From: Bacteroidales bacterium UBA1216
GTDB lineage: Bacteria > Bacteroidota > Bacteroidia > Bacteroidales > Paludibacteraceae
DNA length: 33,161 nucleotides
Reading direction: 5' to 3'
Assembly: GCA_002309255.1 (NCBI GenBank)
Contig: DBXI01000071.1
Coordinates: 1-33,161 of the forward strand
Positions 1-7,856 of this stretch are shown in pieces. Numbering within the stretch: the stretch's first letter is position 1; each line of letters starts with the position of its first letter. Made by a program: the position numbers and the translations under genes. The notes below the pieces were generated by a model. That model worked only from the letters and a program-made list of their open reading frames with translations, did no database searches and was not told where the DNA came from.

Positions 1-108
1 GCGCATAGTTTAGTTATATAGAAGCACAATTCCGAAATAGCATAAAATCTATTAAAGTCCGGGCGATGAGTGCGAGGACGTTCCAAGATGATAGTGTGAT
101 GGTAAGGT

Positions 109-163
109 GAAGAACCAAAGATGAACTAAACAAGGACTAAAGAAGAACTAAAGATTTACTAAA
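109..163. repeat. 11-bp degenerate tandem array, five units
   Basis: Five contiguous 11-mers: GAAGAACCAAA, GATGAACTAAA, CAAGGACTAAA, GAAGAACTAAA and GATTTACTAAA. The consensus is GAwGAACTAAA. The array lies upstream of the first ORF with no gene of its own. A second five-unit 11-mer array of different sequence follows 44 bp later. No promoter or RNA gene is evident in 1-296 apart from these two arrays. Confidence 0.85.
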
Positions 164-207
164 TATGAAATAATAAAAATATGGGAATTGAAAGGAGATT
201 GTTATAG

Positions 208-262
208 GGTTGGAATGAGGTTGGAATGAAGTTAGAATGGAGTTAGAGTGGGGTGGGAATGA
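208..262. repeat. 11-bp degenerate tandem array, five units
   Basis: Five contiguous 11-mers: GGTTGGAATGA twice, then AGTTAGAATGG, AGTTAGAGTGG and GGTGGGAATGA. It ends 34 bp before the ATG of the 137-aa ORF. The unit differs from the array at 109-163, but unit length and copy number are the same. Confidence 0.88.
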
Positions 263-296
263 AATTGATGTTAATTGATTGTAAAATGAAATAGTT

Positions 297-710
297 ATGG
301 CAAGAGCAAGATTAAGTCCGGGGATTGAGAGTCTCAGGGGAAAATTAGCAAAAAAGTCTGGCATGCAGATGCGGATCAAGACGTACAAAGATGACCGCGG
401 ACGGGTGATCGGATACGGGCCGCAAGAGTTCTTTCACAGGGAGAGCCGCAACTACAAACGTAGTCCGCGGACTGCGGCAGAAGAGGCACAGGCGAACATC
501 TGGAAAGAAGTGTGTCAGGAGGCAAGCAGAATCATCAAGAATCCCGAACATCCCCGGTACGTAGAGCTGAGAGAGCGCTGGAACGCGCAGTTCAAGGGTA
601 GAGGAGATGCGTTTCTGAACGAAGGCAGAACAGAGAAAGTAGTGTATGGGATGTTTCCCGTATTCGTAAGGATGGTTTTGCTAAAAGAGCGGAAATTGCA
701 AGGGGAATGA
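297..710 (+). CDS. hypothetical basic protein, 137 aa
   Basis: I do not recognise this protein. It is strongly basic and hydrophilic, with no signal peptide or membrane segment. The N-terminus carries many Arg and Lys residues (MARARLSPG, then GKLAKKSG). The middle is probably helical (roughly residues 58-75, TAAEEAQANIWKEVCQEA). The C-terminus ends in a short hydrophobic stretch (MFPVFVRMVLL) and a charged tail. The ATG at 297 is the first in frame and follows the 11-bp arrays. The next gene has its own promoter at 729-759, so this is probably a separate transcription unit. Codon use looks like genuine coding sequence, and the antisense ORFs here are shadows. No function is proposed. Confidence 0.65.
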   Translation: MARARLSPGIESLRGKLAKKSGMQMRIKTYKDDRGRVIGYGPQEFFHRESRNYKRSPRTAAEEAQANIWKEVCQEASRIIKNPEHPRYVELRERWNAQFKGRGDAFLNEGRTEKVVYGMFPVFVRMVLLKERKLQGE

Positions 711-728
711 AATAAAAGTGCAAGAAAA

Positions 729-759
729 TTTGCAAATATCATTTTTTTTTGTATCTTTG
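729..759 (+). promoter_or_regulatory. Bacteroidota promoter for the nitroreductase-dapB unit
   Basis: The -33 box TTTG lies at 729-732, followed by a 19-bp spacer and the -7 box TATCTTTG at 752-759. This matches the Bacteroidota primary-sigma consensus TTTG...TAnnTTTG. Transcription should begin near 766, leaving a leader of about 16 nt before the ATG at 782. Confidence 0.85.
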
Positions 760-781
760 CATATTATTCGTATAGCATTCT

Positions 782-1396
782 ATGAAAAAAACAATCTTGG
801 CAGCCCTGTGTGCGATAGCACTCATCGCTTGCAACAAACCCGCAGAAAACATGAACGAATCAGTCAACAAACAAGATGCCGTACTGGAGAACATCCTCAC
901 CCGAGTATCAGTTCGTCAGTTCACCGGTGAAAAGATCAGTCAGGAGCAGATCGACCTGCTGCTGCGTGCTGCTATGGCTGCGCCCAGCGCCATCAACCGC
1001 CAGCCGTGGGCATTCATTGTCATTACCGATGATCAACTGATCAACAAGCTCGGCGAAGCACTGCCCTACTCTCGCTGCAACAACCATCCTGCATGCGCAT
1101 TCATCCCGTGCGGCGACCTAAGCAAGGCTATCGAAGGCGAAATGGGCGCTTTCTGGATCAACGATGTATCAGCAGCCACCGAGAACCTCCTGCTTGCTGC
1201 ACACGCCATGGGACTCGGAGCGGTGTGGACTGGACTGCATCCCGACATGAAGCGAGCTGCTCTCGTGCAACAATTGCTCGGACTGCCCGAACATATTGTC
1301 CCTCTGTGCGTTGTGCCCGTAGGCGTACCTGCCGAACAACCTGAGGTGAAGGATAAGTTTAAGATGGAGAATATCCACTACAACGGCTGGAATTGA
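782..1396 (+). CDS. nitroreductase-family lipoprotein
   Basis: A 204-aa FMN-dependent nitroreductase-fold protein with a lipoprotein signal peptide. Residues 1-16 are a short signal ending in the lipobox L14-I15-A16-C17, so the protein should be lipid-anchored outside the cytoplasm. The FMN-binding signature R41-x-S-x-R45-x-F47 is followed by AAMAAPSAxNxQPW (about residues 63-76). The late motif with WxxDxxAAxxNLLLAAHAMGLG is also present. The family reduces nitro compounds, quinones or flavins with NAD(P)H, and the substrate here cannot be inferred. Length is normal for the family. dapB follows after 25 nt and probably shares the promoter at 729-759. Export of an FMN enzyme is the odd feature. 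Confidence 0.88.
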   Translation: MKKTILAALCAIALIACNKPAENMNESVNKQDAVLENILTRVSVRQFTGEKISQEQIDLLLRAAMAAPSAINRQPWAFIVITDDQLINKLGEALPYSRCNNHPACAFIPCGDLSKAIEGEMGAFWINDVSAATENLLLAAHAMGLGAVWTGLHPDMKRAALVQQLLGLPEHIVPLCVVPVGVPAEQPEVKDKFKMENIHYNGWN

Positions 1397-1421
1397 AGCC
1401 GCAACTATCAAAAGTGAAAGG

Positions 1422-2126
1422 ATGAAGATAGCACTTATAGGCTTCGGCAAGATGGGGCAGACGGTTTCCTTTGCTGCCTTAGATCGCGATCACGAGATCG
1501 TATGTATCGTTGATCCCATGCGCTCGGAAGCCCAGATCGACAGCGATGATTTCCGTAGCGCGGATGTGGCCATCGAGTTCAGCCATCCGGATGCAGCAGA
1601 GGCTAATGTGCGCGCTGCTATAGCGCAAGGTGTACCCGTTGTTTGTGGCACCACAGGCTGGGACACACAGGCCTTACGAGAAGAGCTCAGCCACAAAGAT
1701 CACCCCGGCATCATATGGAGCAGTAACTACAGCATAGGTGTGAATGTATTGTTCGCCGTGAATAAGTATCTGGCACGCCTGCTGAAAAAGACCGGCGGAT
1801 ACTCACCTTCTATCACTGAAGTGCATCATATTCATAAGCGTGACGCTCCCTCCGGCACAGCCAAGACACTCAAAGAGCAGATTTTGGAGTTCGGATCGGA
1901 CGGAAGGGATGATAGCCTGAGTTGTCCGGTTGACTCGATCCGGGAGGGCGAAGTCCCCGGCATTCACGAGGTGCGTTGGGAGAGTGACGCTGACACCCTT
2001 TCCCTGCGCCACGAAGCCAAATCGCGCAAAGGTTTTGCTCTGGGAGCAGTGCTTGCTGCTGAATGGCTCGCAGGCAAACGCGGCTGGCATCAACTTGACG
2101 AAGCGCTGTCGCTGACTACGGAATAA
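1422..2126 (+). CDS. dapB: 4-hydroxy-tetrahydrodipicolinate reductase
   Basis: A cytoplasmic enzyme of the diaminopimelate/lysine pathway that reduces hydroxy-tetrahydrodipicolinate with NAD(P)H. The Rossmann motif GFGKMG lies at residues 7-12. The family signature E133-V-H-H-I-H-K-R-D-A-P-S-G-T contains the expected catalytic His135 and Lys139. At 234 aa it is slightly shorter than the E. coli enzyme but normal for Bacteroidota. It starts 25 nt after the nitroreductase gene with a purine-rich AAAGTGAAAGG just upstream of the ATG. In Bacteroides relatives dapB is, as far as I recall, usually followed directly by lepB and a WbqC-like gene. Here the palindrome and the BspA-like gene separate them. 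Confidence 0.96.
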   Translation: MKIALIGFGKMGQTVSFAALDRDHEIVCIVDPMRSEAQIDSDDFRSADVAIEFSHPDAAEANVRAAIAQGVPVVCGTTGWDTQALREELSHKDHPGIIWSSNYSIGVNVLFAVNKYLARLLKKTGGYSPSITEVHHIHKRDAPSGTAKTLKEQILEFGSDGRDDSLSCPVDSIREGEVPGIHEVRWESDADTLSLRHEAKSRKGFALGAVLAAEWLAGKRGWHQLDEALSLTTE

Positions 2127-2222
2127 AGGGTGAGATCAGAATAAAATATCAATCATAACCGTCAGCAACCCAAGACTTTAAATAGGGTGACATACAGAAT
2201 GTAGCAGTTGCTATTTGTTCTA

Positions 2223-2330
2223 TCGCATTGAAATGTGGAAGTTTCGTAAGTAAGATAGTGAACAAGTTGCAACGTCCGTCTTGGCGGACGTAACTTGTTT
2301 TCTTACGGGTATTCCACAACCTCAATGCGA
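2223..2330. repeat. 108-bp imperfect palindrome (five stem blocks)
   Basis: Nested complementary blocks are TCGCATTGA 2223-2231 with TCAATGCGA 2322-2330, GTGGAA 2235-2240 with TTCCAC 2312-2317, and CGTAAG 2245-2250 with CTTACG 2302-2307. Further in are AACAAGTT 2261-2268 with AACTTGTT 2292-2299, and ACGTCCG 2272-2278 with CGGACGT 2285-2291. Thirty-six base pairs are interrupted by small asymmetric bulges, and the apical loop is 6 nt. It lies between dapB and the BspA-like gene, ending 46 nt before the latter's start. It could be a mobile palindromic element, a structured RNA leader or an elaborate terminator. Confidence 0.9.
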
Positions 2331-2376
2331 GCGAGTTATAGTCCGCTTTTTGTGTCATCAATTAAATATCAATACA

Positions 2377-4572
2377 ATGAAAACAAAAGTATTAATTGTG
2401 CTAATGGCCATTTCTGTCTGTTTGTCGAGTGCATTTGCATACGACGTTGAACAAGACGGATTGTATTTTAATTTGCATTGGACGGACAACACCGCCGAAC
2501 TGACCTACGGCGACATTGATCTGGAAACGTACCCGAATATGTGGTATACAGACGAAGTTGTTATCCCTGAGTCTGTTACCTATGAGGGACAATTATTTAC
2601 TATTACTGCAATCGGCAGACGAGCTTTCAATGGTTGCGAGATGCTGTCAGGCGTAACAATGCCTACAACAATTACCGAAATTAAAGATGAGGCATTTCAA
2701 GGATGTGGGTTGCATTCGTTTGTTATTCCCGATCATGTCAAACGCATCGGCTATCGTTCTTTTTCTGATTGTCACCAACTCCAAAGTATTACTATCGGCG
2801 ATGGTGTAGAGTATATTGGGGAATCATGTATAGCGTATTGCAGCCAACTGACCGATATAGTTATAGGACAAAATGTCAAATTTATCGGCAAATATGCATT
2901 TAGTCAGGACAACATTTCTTCAATAGTCGTCCCCGGTAGCGTGACGTATATGGATTACGGAGTATTTTACGAATGCAAAAGTCTGACACAGTGCACTCTG
3001 AATGAAGGTTTGCAACTTATTGGCGGTTATACTTTTGCCTTCTGTACCAATTTGTCATCTGTTAATATTCCTGCTTCTGTCATGACTATTGGGGAAGGAG
3101 TATTTGATAACTCATATATCTATAACAACTCCGCGAATTGGAACAATGGCATTTTAATGATTGACGGTTGTATTGTTGGTGCGAATACGCACCCGAATGC
3201 TATTCCCGATAACACACGACTTATTGCAGACGGACTATTCTTCAAAGCTGGGAATAACAATATTCTCGATTTAACAGACTTTGTGTTGCCGGAAAGTGTT
3301 GAACAGGTTGGAAAAGATGTATTCATGAACGCAACCACCACAACTGACATTGCTAATAGTCATCTCTTCTGCCGTCCTAATGACGCAGGCGAAGAATTTA
3401 CTGTGCCGGAAGGAATCCAAACCATTGCTCCTTCTGCGTTCAAGAATTGCAAAAATACCAAAACGATCATTTTGCCTGCTTCACTCAAGGAAATTAGTGG
3501 TTCTGCATTTGTAGGCTGTACGAAGCTGGAAAATATTATTGTTGCTGAAGGAAATACGGTATTTACATCGGAAGACGGTGTGCTTTTCCAAAACAATGGC
3601 AAGGAATTGGTCAAGTATCCTTGCGGCAAGCAGAATAAGTCATATTCTGTTCCACTGTCAGTCACCCGTATTTGCGATTATGCATTCATGGGATGTGACA
3701 GCTTGAAGCAACTTGTGATTACGGAAAATGTTGAGAAAGTTGATCCATTCTCTTTAATTCCAGTCCGTTATGGCCCTTGGAGTGGTAAATTGTCTGACCC
3801 CATAACCTATATTGATTTTGAATTGGTGTGGAATACAGATAAAGTTGCTGATTATCCTCCGTATGGGCTTATCAATGCGTATGCAACCAAGCTGACTTTT
3901 GGTGACAATGTTACACATATTCCCGCATTCATGTGTTACGGTTGGCCACTCAAACATGTAACGATAGGGAGCAATGTAAAAAGCATTGGCGAATGGGCGT
4001 TTTCCAACACCTCGCTTGAAGAAATTGTTATTCCGGACAATGTTATAGAATTGGGGTATTCCGTCTTTTGGGCGTGTACAAATTTGAGCTCGGCAACTGT
4101 AGGTAATGGCATCCGAACGCTACCATGGGGATTATTCTATGGAGATTTCGGCTTATCCTCGATTACATTGTCAGAAGGATTGACTTGCATCAATGACGAG
4201 GCATTTGGTTCTGCTATATTTACAGAACTGACTATTCCGTCTACTGTTACGCGCATTTGTCCGAGGGCGTTCTTATGGTGCAGCAATGTGCATTCCATTC
4301 GTTTTATGGCACCGGCAGTTGTGGACATCGTTGCTTCCGCGGTTGAAGAAATGCCTACTTCTGCTACGCTTTATGTACGTAACTATTTGGTAGAAGAATT
4401 TCGTGCACATCCTGTATGGGGGCTTTTTAATGTAGTTGGTGAAGATGTTGCCACGAATACGGTTTTGCTCCATTTGTCTGAATCGCTTGGCAATAAATAT
4501 TTCCTTAACGGCGAATTCATAATCCTCCGCGACAGCAAGACCTACACCGTCCAAGGGCAGGAGGTGAAGTAA
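2377..4572 (+). CDS. secreted leucine-rich-repeat (BspA-like) protein
   Basis: A 731-aa exported repeat protein. The start is the ATG at 2377, because it opens a clear signal peptide (MKTKVLIVLMAISVCLSSAFA, cleaved near residue 21). An upstream in-frame TTG at 2281 falls inside the palindrome. From about residue 60 to 680 the protein consists of LRR_5/BspA-type units of the form IxxIGxxAFxxCxxLxxVxIPxxV, a family linked to adhesion and surface display. The C-terminus is NGEFIILRDSKTYTVQGQEVK, like the tails of the two secreted proteins at the right end of the window, so a common sorting route is inferred. Base composition is more AT-rich than dapB and lepB on either side, which suggests later insertion. 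I see no matching Bacteroidota promoter directly upstream. Confidence 0.9.
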   Translation: MKTKVLIVLMAISVCLSSAFAYDVEQDGLYFNLHWTDNTAELTYGDIDLETYPNMWYTDEVVIPESVTYEGQLFTITAIGRRAFNGCEMLSGVTMPTTITEIKDEAFQGCGLHSFVIPDHVKRIGYRSFSDCHQLQSITIGDGVEYIGESCIAYCSQLTDIVIGQNVKFIGKYAFSQDNISSIVVPGSVTYMDYGVFYECKSLTQCTLNEGLQLIGGYTFAFCTNLSSVNIPASVMTIGEGVFDNSYIYNNSANWNNGILMIDGCIVGANTHPNAIPDNTRLIADGLFFKAGNNNILDLTDFVLPESVEQVGKDVFMNATTTTDIANSHLFCRPNDAGEEFTVPEGIQTIAPSAFKNCKNTKTIILPASLKEISGSAFVGCTKLENIIVAEGNTVFTSEDGVLFQNNGKELVKYPCGKQNKSYSVPLSVTRICDYAFMGCDSLKQLVITENVEKVDPFSLIPVRYGPWSGKLSDPITYIDFELVWNTDKVADYPPYGLINAYATKLTFGDNVTHIPAFMCYGWPLKHVTIGSNVKSIGEWAFSNTSLEEIVIPDNVIELGYSVFWACTNLSSATVGNGIRTLPWGLFYGDFGLSSITLSEGLTCINDEAFGSAIFTELTIPSTVTRICPRAFLWCSNVHSIRFMAPAVVDIVASAVEEMPTSATLYVRNYLVEEFRAHPVWGLFNVVGEDVATNTVLLHLSESLGNKYFLNGEFIILRDSKTYTVQGQEVK

Positions 4573-4597
4573 GAGTATAGTATGGACTATTCGAATA

Positions 4598-4630
4598 GCA
4601 GGCGGCCGATGGGCGCCTGCTTTCTGGTTT
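4598..4630 (+). terminator. terminator after the BspA-like gene
   Basis: GCAGGCG (4598-4604) pairs with CGCCTGC (4614-4620) around a 9-nt loop, followed by the T-rich tail TTTCTGGTTT. It lies 25 bp after the BspA-like stop codon and before the lepB promoter, so it separates the two units. Confidence 0.75.
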
Positions 4631-4681
4631 AATGAAAAATTGCAAAAAAAATGCTGCAAACTGCATTTTATTAACCTAATA

Positions 4682-4713
4682 TTTGCATATATCAAAATTT
4701 TTTTGTATCTTTG
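4682..4713 (+). promoter_or_regulatory. Bacteroidota promoter for lepB
   Basis: TTTG at 4682-4685, a 20-bp spacer, and TATCTTTG at 4706-4713. The predicted leader to the lepB ATG at 4829 is about 110 nt. It contains a small hairpin GCCTG/CAGGC at 4801-4815 near the start. A 7-bp AT-rich hairpin (AAAATGC 4648-4654 with GCATTTT 4663-4669) sits just upstream of the promoter. Confidence 0.85.
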
Positions 4714-4828
4714 CATGCTTTTTGTGTGCACGTATGTGTATGTGCGTATTTGAGCATGTGTGCGCAAGCACCCGAGTTGAGCGATTATGAACAATCAACA
4801 GCCTGCCTGTCAGGCGCAAGAATAGCCT

Positions 4829-6256
4829 ATGAAGTCATTTAAAAATAGAGTTTTGGATACGCCGCGAGGCGGTTGGGTGCGTGCCGGTGTGTGGTGCGCG
4901 TTGTATGTAGTGTTTGTCGTTTGGGTCGCATGGGGCGACTGGAAGAGCCTGTGGTGGCTGCTATTGTTGCCCGTGATAGCCGATGCGTTCACCACGAAGT
5001 ATATACCGTGGAGCTGGTGGAGGAAGTACAAACCTGCCGAGAAAGGCGAGCCGGCTAATCCAAAGGCGAACAGCCTGCTCTATACAATCTGTTCATGGAT
5101 CGATGCTATCGTGTTTGCGCTGGTGGCGGTGTACTTCATCAATATCTACATCTTCCAGAACTACCAGATTCCTTCGTCATCGCTGGAAAAGACGCTGCGT
5201 GTGGGAGATTTTCTGTACGTATCGAAGATGGGCTACGGCGCACGCGTGCCGCAGACACCGTTGAGCATGCCTCTGGTGCAGCACACGTTCCCGCAATGGC
5301 TGGGCGGCGGCAAGAGCTATCTGGACAACCCGCACTGGGAGTACAAACGTCTGGCAGGCTGGAAGACACCGCAGAAAGGCGACATAGTGGTGTTCAACTT
5401 CCCGGCCGGCGACACGGTGTGCACCAAAGTGCAGAACCCCGACTACTATACGCTGTGCCACTACCGCGGCCGGATGATGGTACACAACAGGAAGGATATA
5501 TTCGGTGATATCGTGGTGCGCCCTGTTGACCGGCGCGAGAACTATGTTAAACGCTGCGTGGGAACGCCGGGGGATTCGCTGAAAATCGTGAATAACACGA
5601 TTTTCATAAAGTTGAGAGATGAGAGTTTAGAGTTTAGTGTTGTTGATAGTATAGGAGTTGAAAGTGGAGAGTGGATAAAAGAGCCGACGCATGAGTTTGC
5701 ACAACTGAACTACTACGTGCAGACCGACGGGCATGTGCTGACGAAGAGCTATCTGGACAAGATTGGCATCAGTCTGGATGATAGAGTAATGGTGGAGGCA
5801 GGCGTGTACCACTTCCCGCTCACGCAAGCGATGAAAGAGCAACTGGCGAAGAACCCGCATGTGGAAAGCATACAGGTAGAGCCGGAGCAGTACGGCGGTT
5901 CGGTCTATCCGCTCGGGCACAACGACTGGACGCGTGACAACTACGGCCCGATCTATATCCCGAAGAAAGGTGACAAACTGATGATCACCGAGCAGAACTA
6001 CTGGGTATATAAGCGCATCGCTGATGCCTATGAGTTCCAGCCGATGAAGATTGGCGAGGAATATGAGTTCAAGATGGATTACTACTGGATGATGGGCGAC
6101 AACAGGCACAACAGTGCCGACAGCCGCTACTGGGGATTTGTGCCTGAAGACCACATAGTAGGTCAGCCGATCTTCGTGTGGCTGAGTATAGAGAAAGACA
6201 AACCTTGGGGCAAGGGGCATATACGCTGGAGCAGATTAGGACTGAAGGCCAATTGA
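4829..6256 (+). CDS. lepB: signal peptidase I
   Basis: A 475-aa membrane serine protease that removes signal peptides from exported proteins. Two hydrophobic N-terminal segments (about residues 18-53 and 84-110) anchor it. The catalytic Ser118 lies in IPSSSLEKTL and the general-base Lys241 in YVKRCVGTPGDS. The signature GDNRHNSADSR is at 423-433 and is followed by the WG/GQP box. The length is typical of Bacteroidota LepB, which carry large insertions. Residues of about 262-283 are encoded by a nine-heptad AT-rich run (5614-5676) unlike the rest of the gene. The stop TGA at 6254-6256 is formed by the first unit of the heptad array in the next gap, so the terminal Asn comes from the array. It is followed by a WbqC-like gene. 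Confidence 0.96.
   Translation: MKSFKNRVLDTPRGGWVRAGVWCALYVVFVVWVAWGDWKSLWWLLLLPVIADAFTTKYIPWSWWRKYKPAEKGEPANPKANSLLYTICSWIDAIVFALVAVYFINIYIFQNYQIPSSSLEKTLRVGDFLYVSKMGYGARVPQTPLSMPLVQHTFPQWLGGGKSYLDNPHWEYKRLAGWKTPQKGDIVVFNFPAGDTVCTKVQNPDYYTLCHYRGRMMVHNRKDIFGDIVVRPVDRRENYVKRCVGTPGDSLKIVNNTIFIKLRDESLEFSVVDSIGVESGEWIKEPTHEFAQLNYYVQTDGHVLTKSYLDKIGISLDDRVMVEAGVYHFPLTQAMKEQLAKNPHVESIQVEPEQYGGSVYPLGHNDWTRDNYGPIYIPKKGDKLMITEQNYWVYKRIADAYEFQPMKIGEEYEFKMDYYWMMGDNRHNSADSRYWGFVPEDHIVGQPIFVWLSIEKDKPWGKGHIRWSRLGLKAN
5614..5676 (+). repeat. heptad-like run inside lepB
   Basis: Nine 7-nt blocks (GAGAGAT, GAGAGTT, TAGAGTT, TAGTGTT, GTTGATA, GTATAGG, AGTTGAA, AGTGGAG, AGTGGAT). They total 63 nt, exactly 21 codons, so the frame is kept. 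Composition is purine/T-rich with almost no C, unlike the GC-rich flanks. It lies between the Lys241 box and the distal catalytic signature. Confidence 0.6.
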
Positions 6257-6285
6257 TAATTGATAATTGACAATTGATAATTGAC
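6251..6285 (+). repeat. heptad array AATTGAY x5 spanning the lepB/WbqC junction
   Basis: Five exact contiguous heptads: AATTGAT, AATTGAT, AATTGAC, AATTGAT and AATTGAC. The array contains the stop codon of lepB (6254-6256). It also contains an in-frame stop for the downstream frame (6268-6270) and the TTG at 6274 that is the first possible start of the downstream gene. Confidence 0.95.
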
Positions 6286-6858
6286 ATTTCTGTGGTGCTG
6301 CCGACGACATATTTGGGGCCGAGGGCGTGGTATGAGGCGTACTTTGCGGCTCTCGGGCGAGGGGATGAGGTACAGATCGAGGTGCAGGAGTCGTTTGTGA
6401 AGCAGACGTACAGGAACAGATGCCTGATACACGACGCACAAGGGCATGAGGTGACACTGACCGTGCCGGTACTGAAAGTGGAGCACAAACAGCTGACGCA
6501 GGATGTGCAGATCAGTTACCAGCAGCACTGGCAGCATCAACACTGGATGGCGCTACGAAGCGCTTACGGCAAATCGCCGTACTGGGACTACTACGCAGAC
6601 TTCTTCGCGCCGTTCTATGAGCGGGAGACGAAGTGGCTCATCGATCTTAACGAAGGACTGCACGATACTATACTGCGGCTGCTACGTAATACCCCCAACA
6701 GCCCGACAGCGCCGCTCAAGCATACAACGCAGTTCGTACAAGCCAACCTCGAAACATGCTGGGGTGACGGCACAAGTATATTGGACAACCTAATGGAATA
6801 CGGACCAACAACAAAACTGATAACAGAATGCTTAAAGATATTGACTGGACAAAGTTGA
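6274..6858 (+). CDS. WbqC-like family protein
   Basis: A protein of up to 194 aa resembling the WbqC family (N-terminus VVLPTTYLGPRAWY, with conserved aromatic and basic motifs QTYRNRCLI, SYQQHWQHQHW and AYGKSPYWDYYADFF). WbqC proteins occur in polysaccharide loci, but the reaction is not established. In Bacteroidota a copy usually sits beside lepB. No ATG is usable. An in-frame stop lies at 6268-6270 and the first internal Met is near residue 92. Initiation must therefore be at TTG 6274, inside the heptad array, or at GTG 6292 or 6295. The GTGs agree better with where family members begin. The 3' end overlaps the start of ilvE by 31 nt in another frame, suggesting coupling. Confidence 0.8.
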   Translation: MIIDISVVLPTTYLGPRAWYEAYFAALGRGDEVQIEVQESFVKQTYRNRCLIHDAQGHEVTLTVPVLKVEHKQLTQDVQISYQQHWQHQHWMALRSAYGKSPYWDYYADFFAPFYERETKWLIDLNEGLHDTILRLLRNTPNSPTAPLKHTTQFVQANLETCWGDGTSILDNLMEYGPTTKLITECLKILTGQS

Positions 6859-7844
6859 CATTCTCGTACACTCCGACGGATTATATCGTCAGGAGTCACT
6901 ATGTGAACGGCGTATGGAGCAAACCTTACGCCACGTCTGACCCGATGATACCGATACACGCTGCGGCAGCGGCATTGCAGTACGCGCAACAGGCGTTCGA
7001 GGGACTGAAGGTCTATCGCACGGTGGACGGCAAGGTAAGCATCTTCCGTCCGGAGATGAATGCGCATCGTATGCAGGAGTCGGCTAAAGCGATGTACATG
7101 GCACCCGTGCCGACCGACCTGTTCATCGAAGCCTGCGAACTGGCTGTGAGGATGAACATCGACTATCTGCCGCCCTACGAGACAGGCGCGACACTGTATA
7201 TACGGCCGATACTGTTCGGCACGACACCGAAAGTGGGCGTGAGTCCGGCGCATGAGTTCGAGTTCTGCGTGGTGGTAACGCCGATTGGTCCGTACTTCCC
7301 CGCCGGTTTCGGCACAACGCCGTTCATCATCAACCGTCATGTGGATCGGGCTGCGCCACTCGGAACAGGCCAATGGAAGGTAGGCGGCAACTACGCCTCA
7401 TCGTTCCGCGCCACCGAGCCGGCTCACGAAGCAGGGATGGGCGTGCTGTTCTTGGACAGCGAGGAGCATAAGTACCTCGACGAGTGCGGTGGTGCGAACA
7501 TCTTCCTGGTGAAGCAGAACACCTACGTCACGCCGCTGTCGCAATCGATCCTGCCGAGCATCATCAATGACAGTCTGATGACCCTTTGTGGTGACCTGGG
7601 TATTAGCGTAGAGCGCAGGAAGATTGCCGTGGAGGAGTTGGAGGAGTTTGAGGAAGCGGCTTCGTGCGGCACAGGTGCAGCTATCTCGCCTATATCACGG
7701 ATCATTGATCCGGACAGCGGCGCGGTGTATGAATATGGCGAACAAGCCGGACCGATCTGCGAGAAGCTGTACAAAGCCATCCGCGACATTCAGTACGGCA
7801 GAACAGACGACAAATACGGATGGGGACACGAATTAAAAATCTAA
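6828..7844 (+). CDS. ilvE: branched-chain amino acid aminotransferase
   Basis: A 338-aa class IV PLP-dependent aminotransferase. It interconverts Leu, Ile and Val with their 2-oxo acids using glutamate/2-oxoglutarate. The PLP lysine is Lys184 in GQWKVGGNYASS. The substrate/cofactor regions QQAFEGLKVYR, FRPEMNAHRMQESA and the C-terminal EAASCGTGAAISPI are present. Length is standard for the bacterial long form. The ATG at 6828 lies inside the end of the WbqC-like gene, so it is probably translated from the same transcript. The start is supported by the N-terminal MLKDIDWTKLTF typical of the family. Confidence 0.95.
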   Translation: MLKDIDWTKLTFSYTPTDYIVRSHYVNGVWSKPYATSDPMIPIHAAAAALQYAQQAFEGLKVYRTVDGKVSIFRPEMNAHRMQESAKAMYMAPVPTDLFIEACELAVRMNIDYLPPYETGATLYIRPILFGTTPKVGVSPAHEFEFCVVVTPIGPYFPAGFGTTPFIINRHVDRAAPLGTGQWKVGGNYASSFRATEPAHEAGMGVLFLDSEEHKYLDECGGANIFLVKQNTYVTPLSQSILPSIINDSLMTLCGDLGISVERRKIAVEELEEFEEAASCGTGAAISPISRIIDPDSGAVYEYGEQAGPICEKLYKAIRDIQYGRTDDKYGWGHELKI

Positions 7845-7856
7845 AATTATATACTT

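Noticed and set aside
2200..2345. Integron attC site
   Set aside because: Size and bulges fit, but symmetric R boxes (RYYYAAC/GTTRRRY) at the ends were not found and no integrase is in the window. Kept only as a palindrome of unknown type.
2281..2376. Longer BspA-like reading frame from a TTG at 2281
   Set aside because: The extra 32 residues are encoded by the palindrome, and a canonical signal peptide begins at the ATG at 2377.
4273..4794. 173-aa minus-strand reading frame at the BspA-lepB gap
   Set aside because: It crosses the terminator and the lepB promoter and shows no protein-like features.
6615..7373. 252-aa minus-strand reading frame opposite the WbqC-like and ilvE genes
   Set aside because: It is antisense to well-supported genes and has Arg/His/Cys-rich composition typical of a shadow frame.
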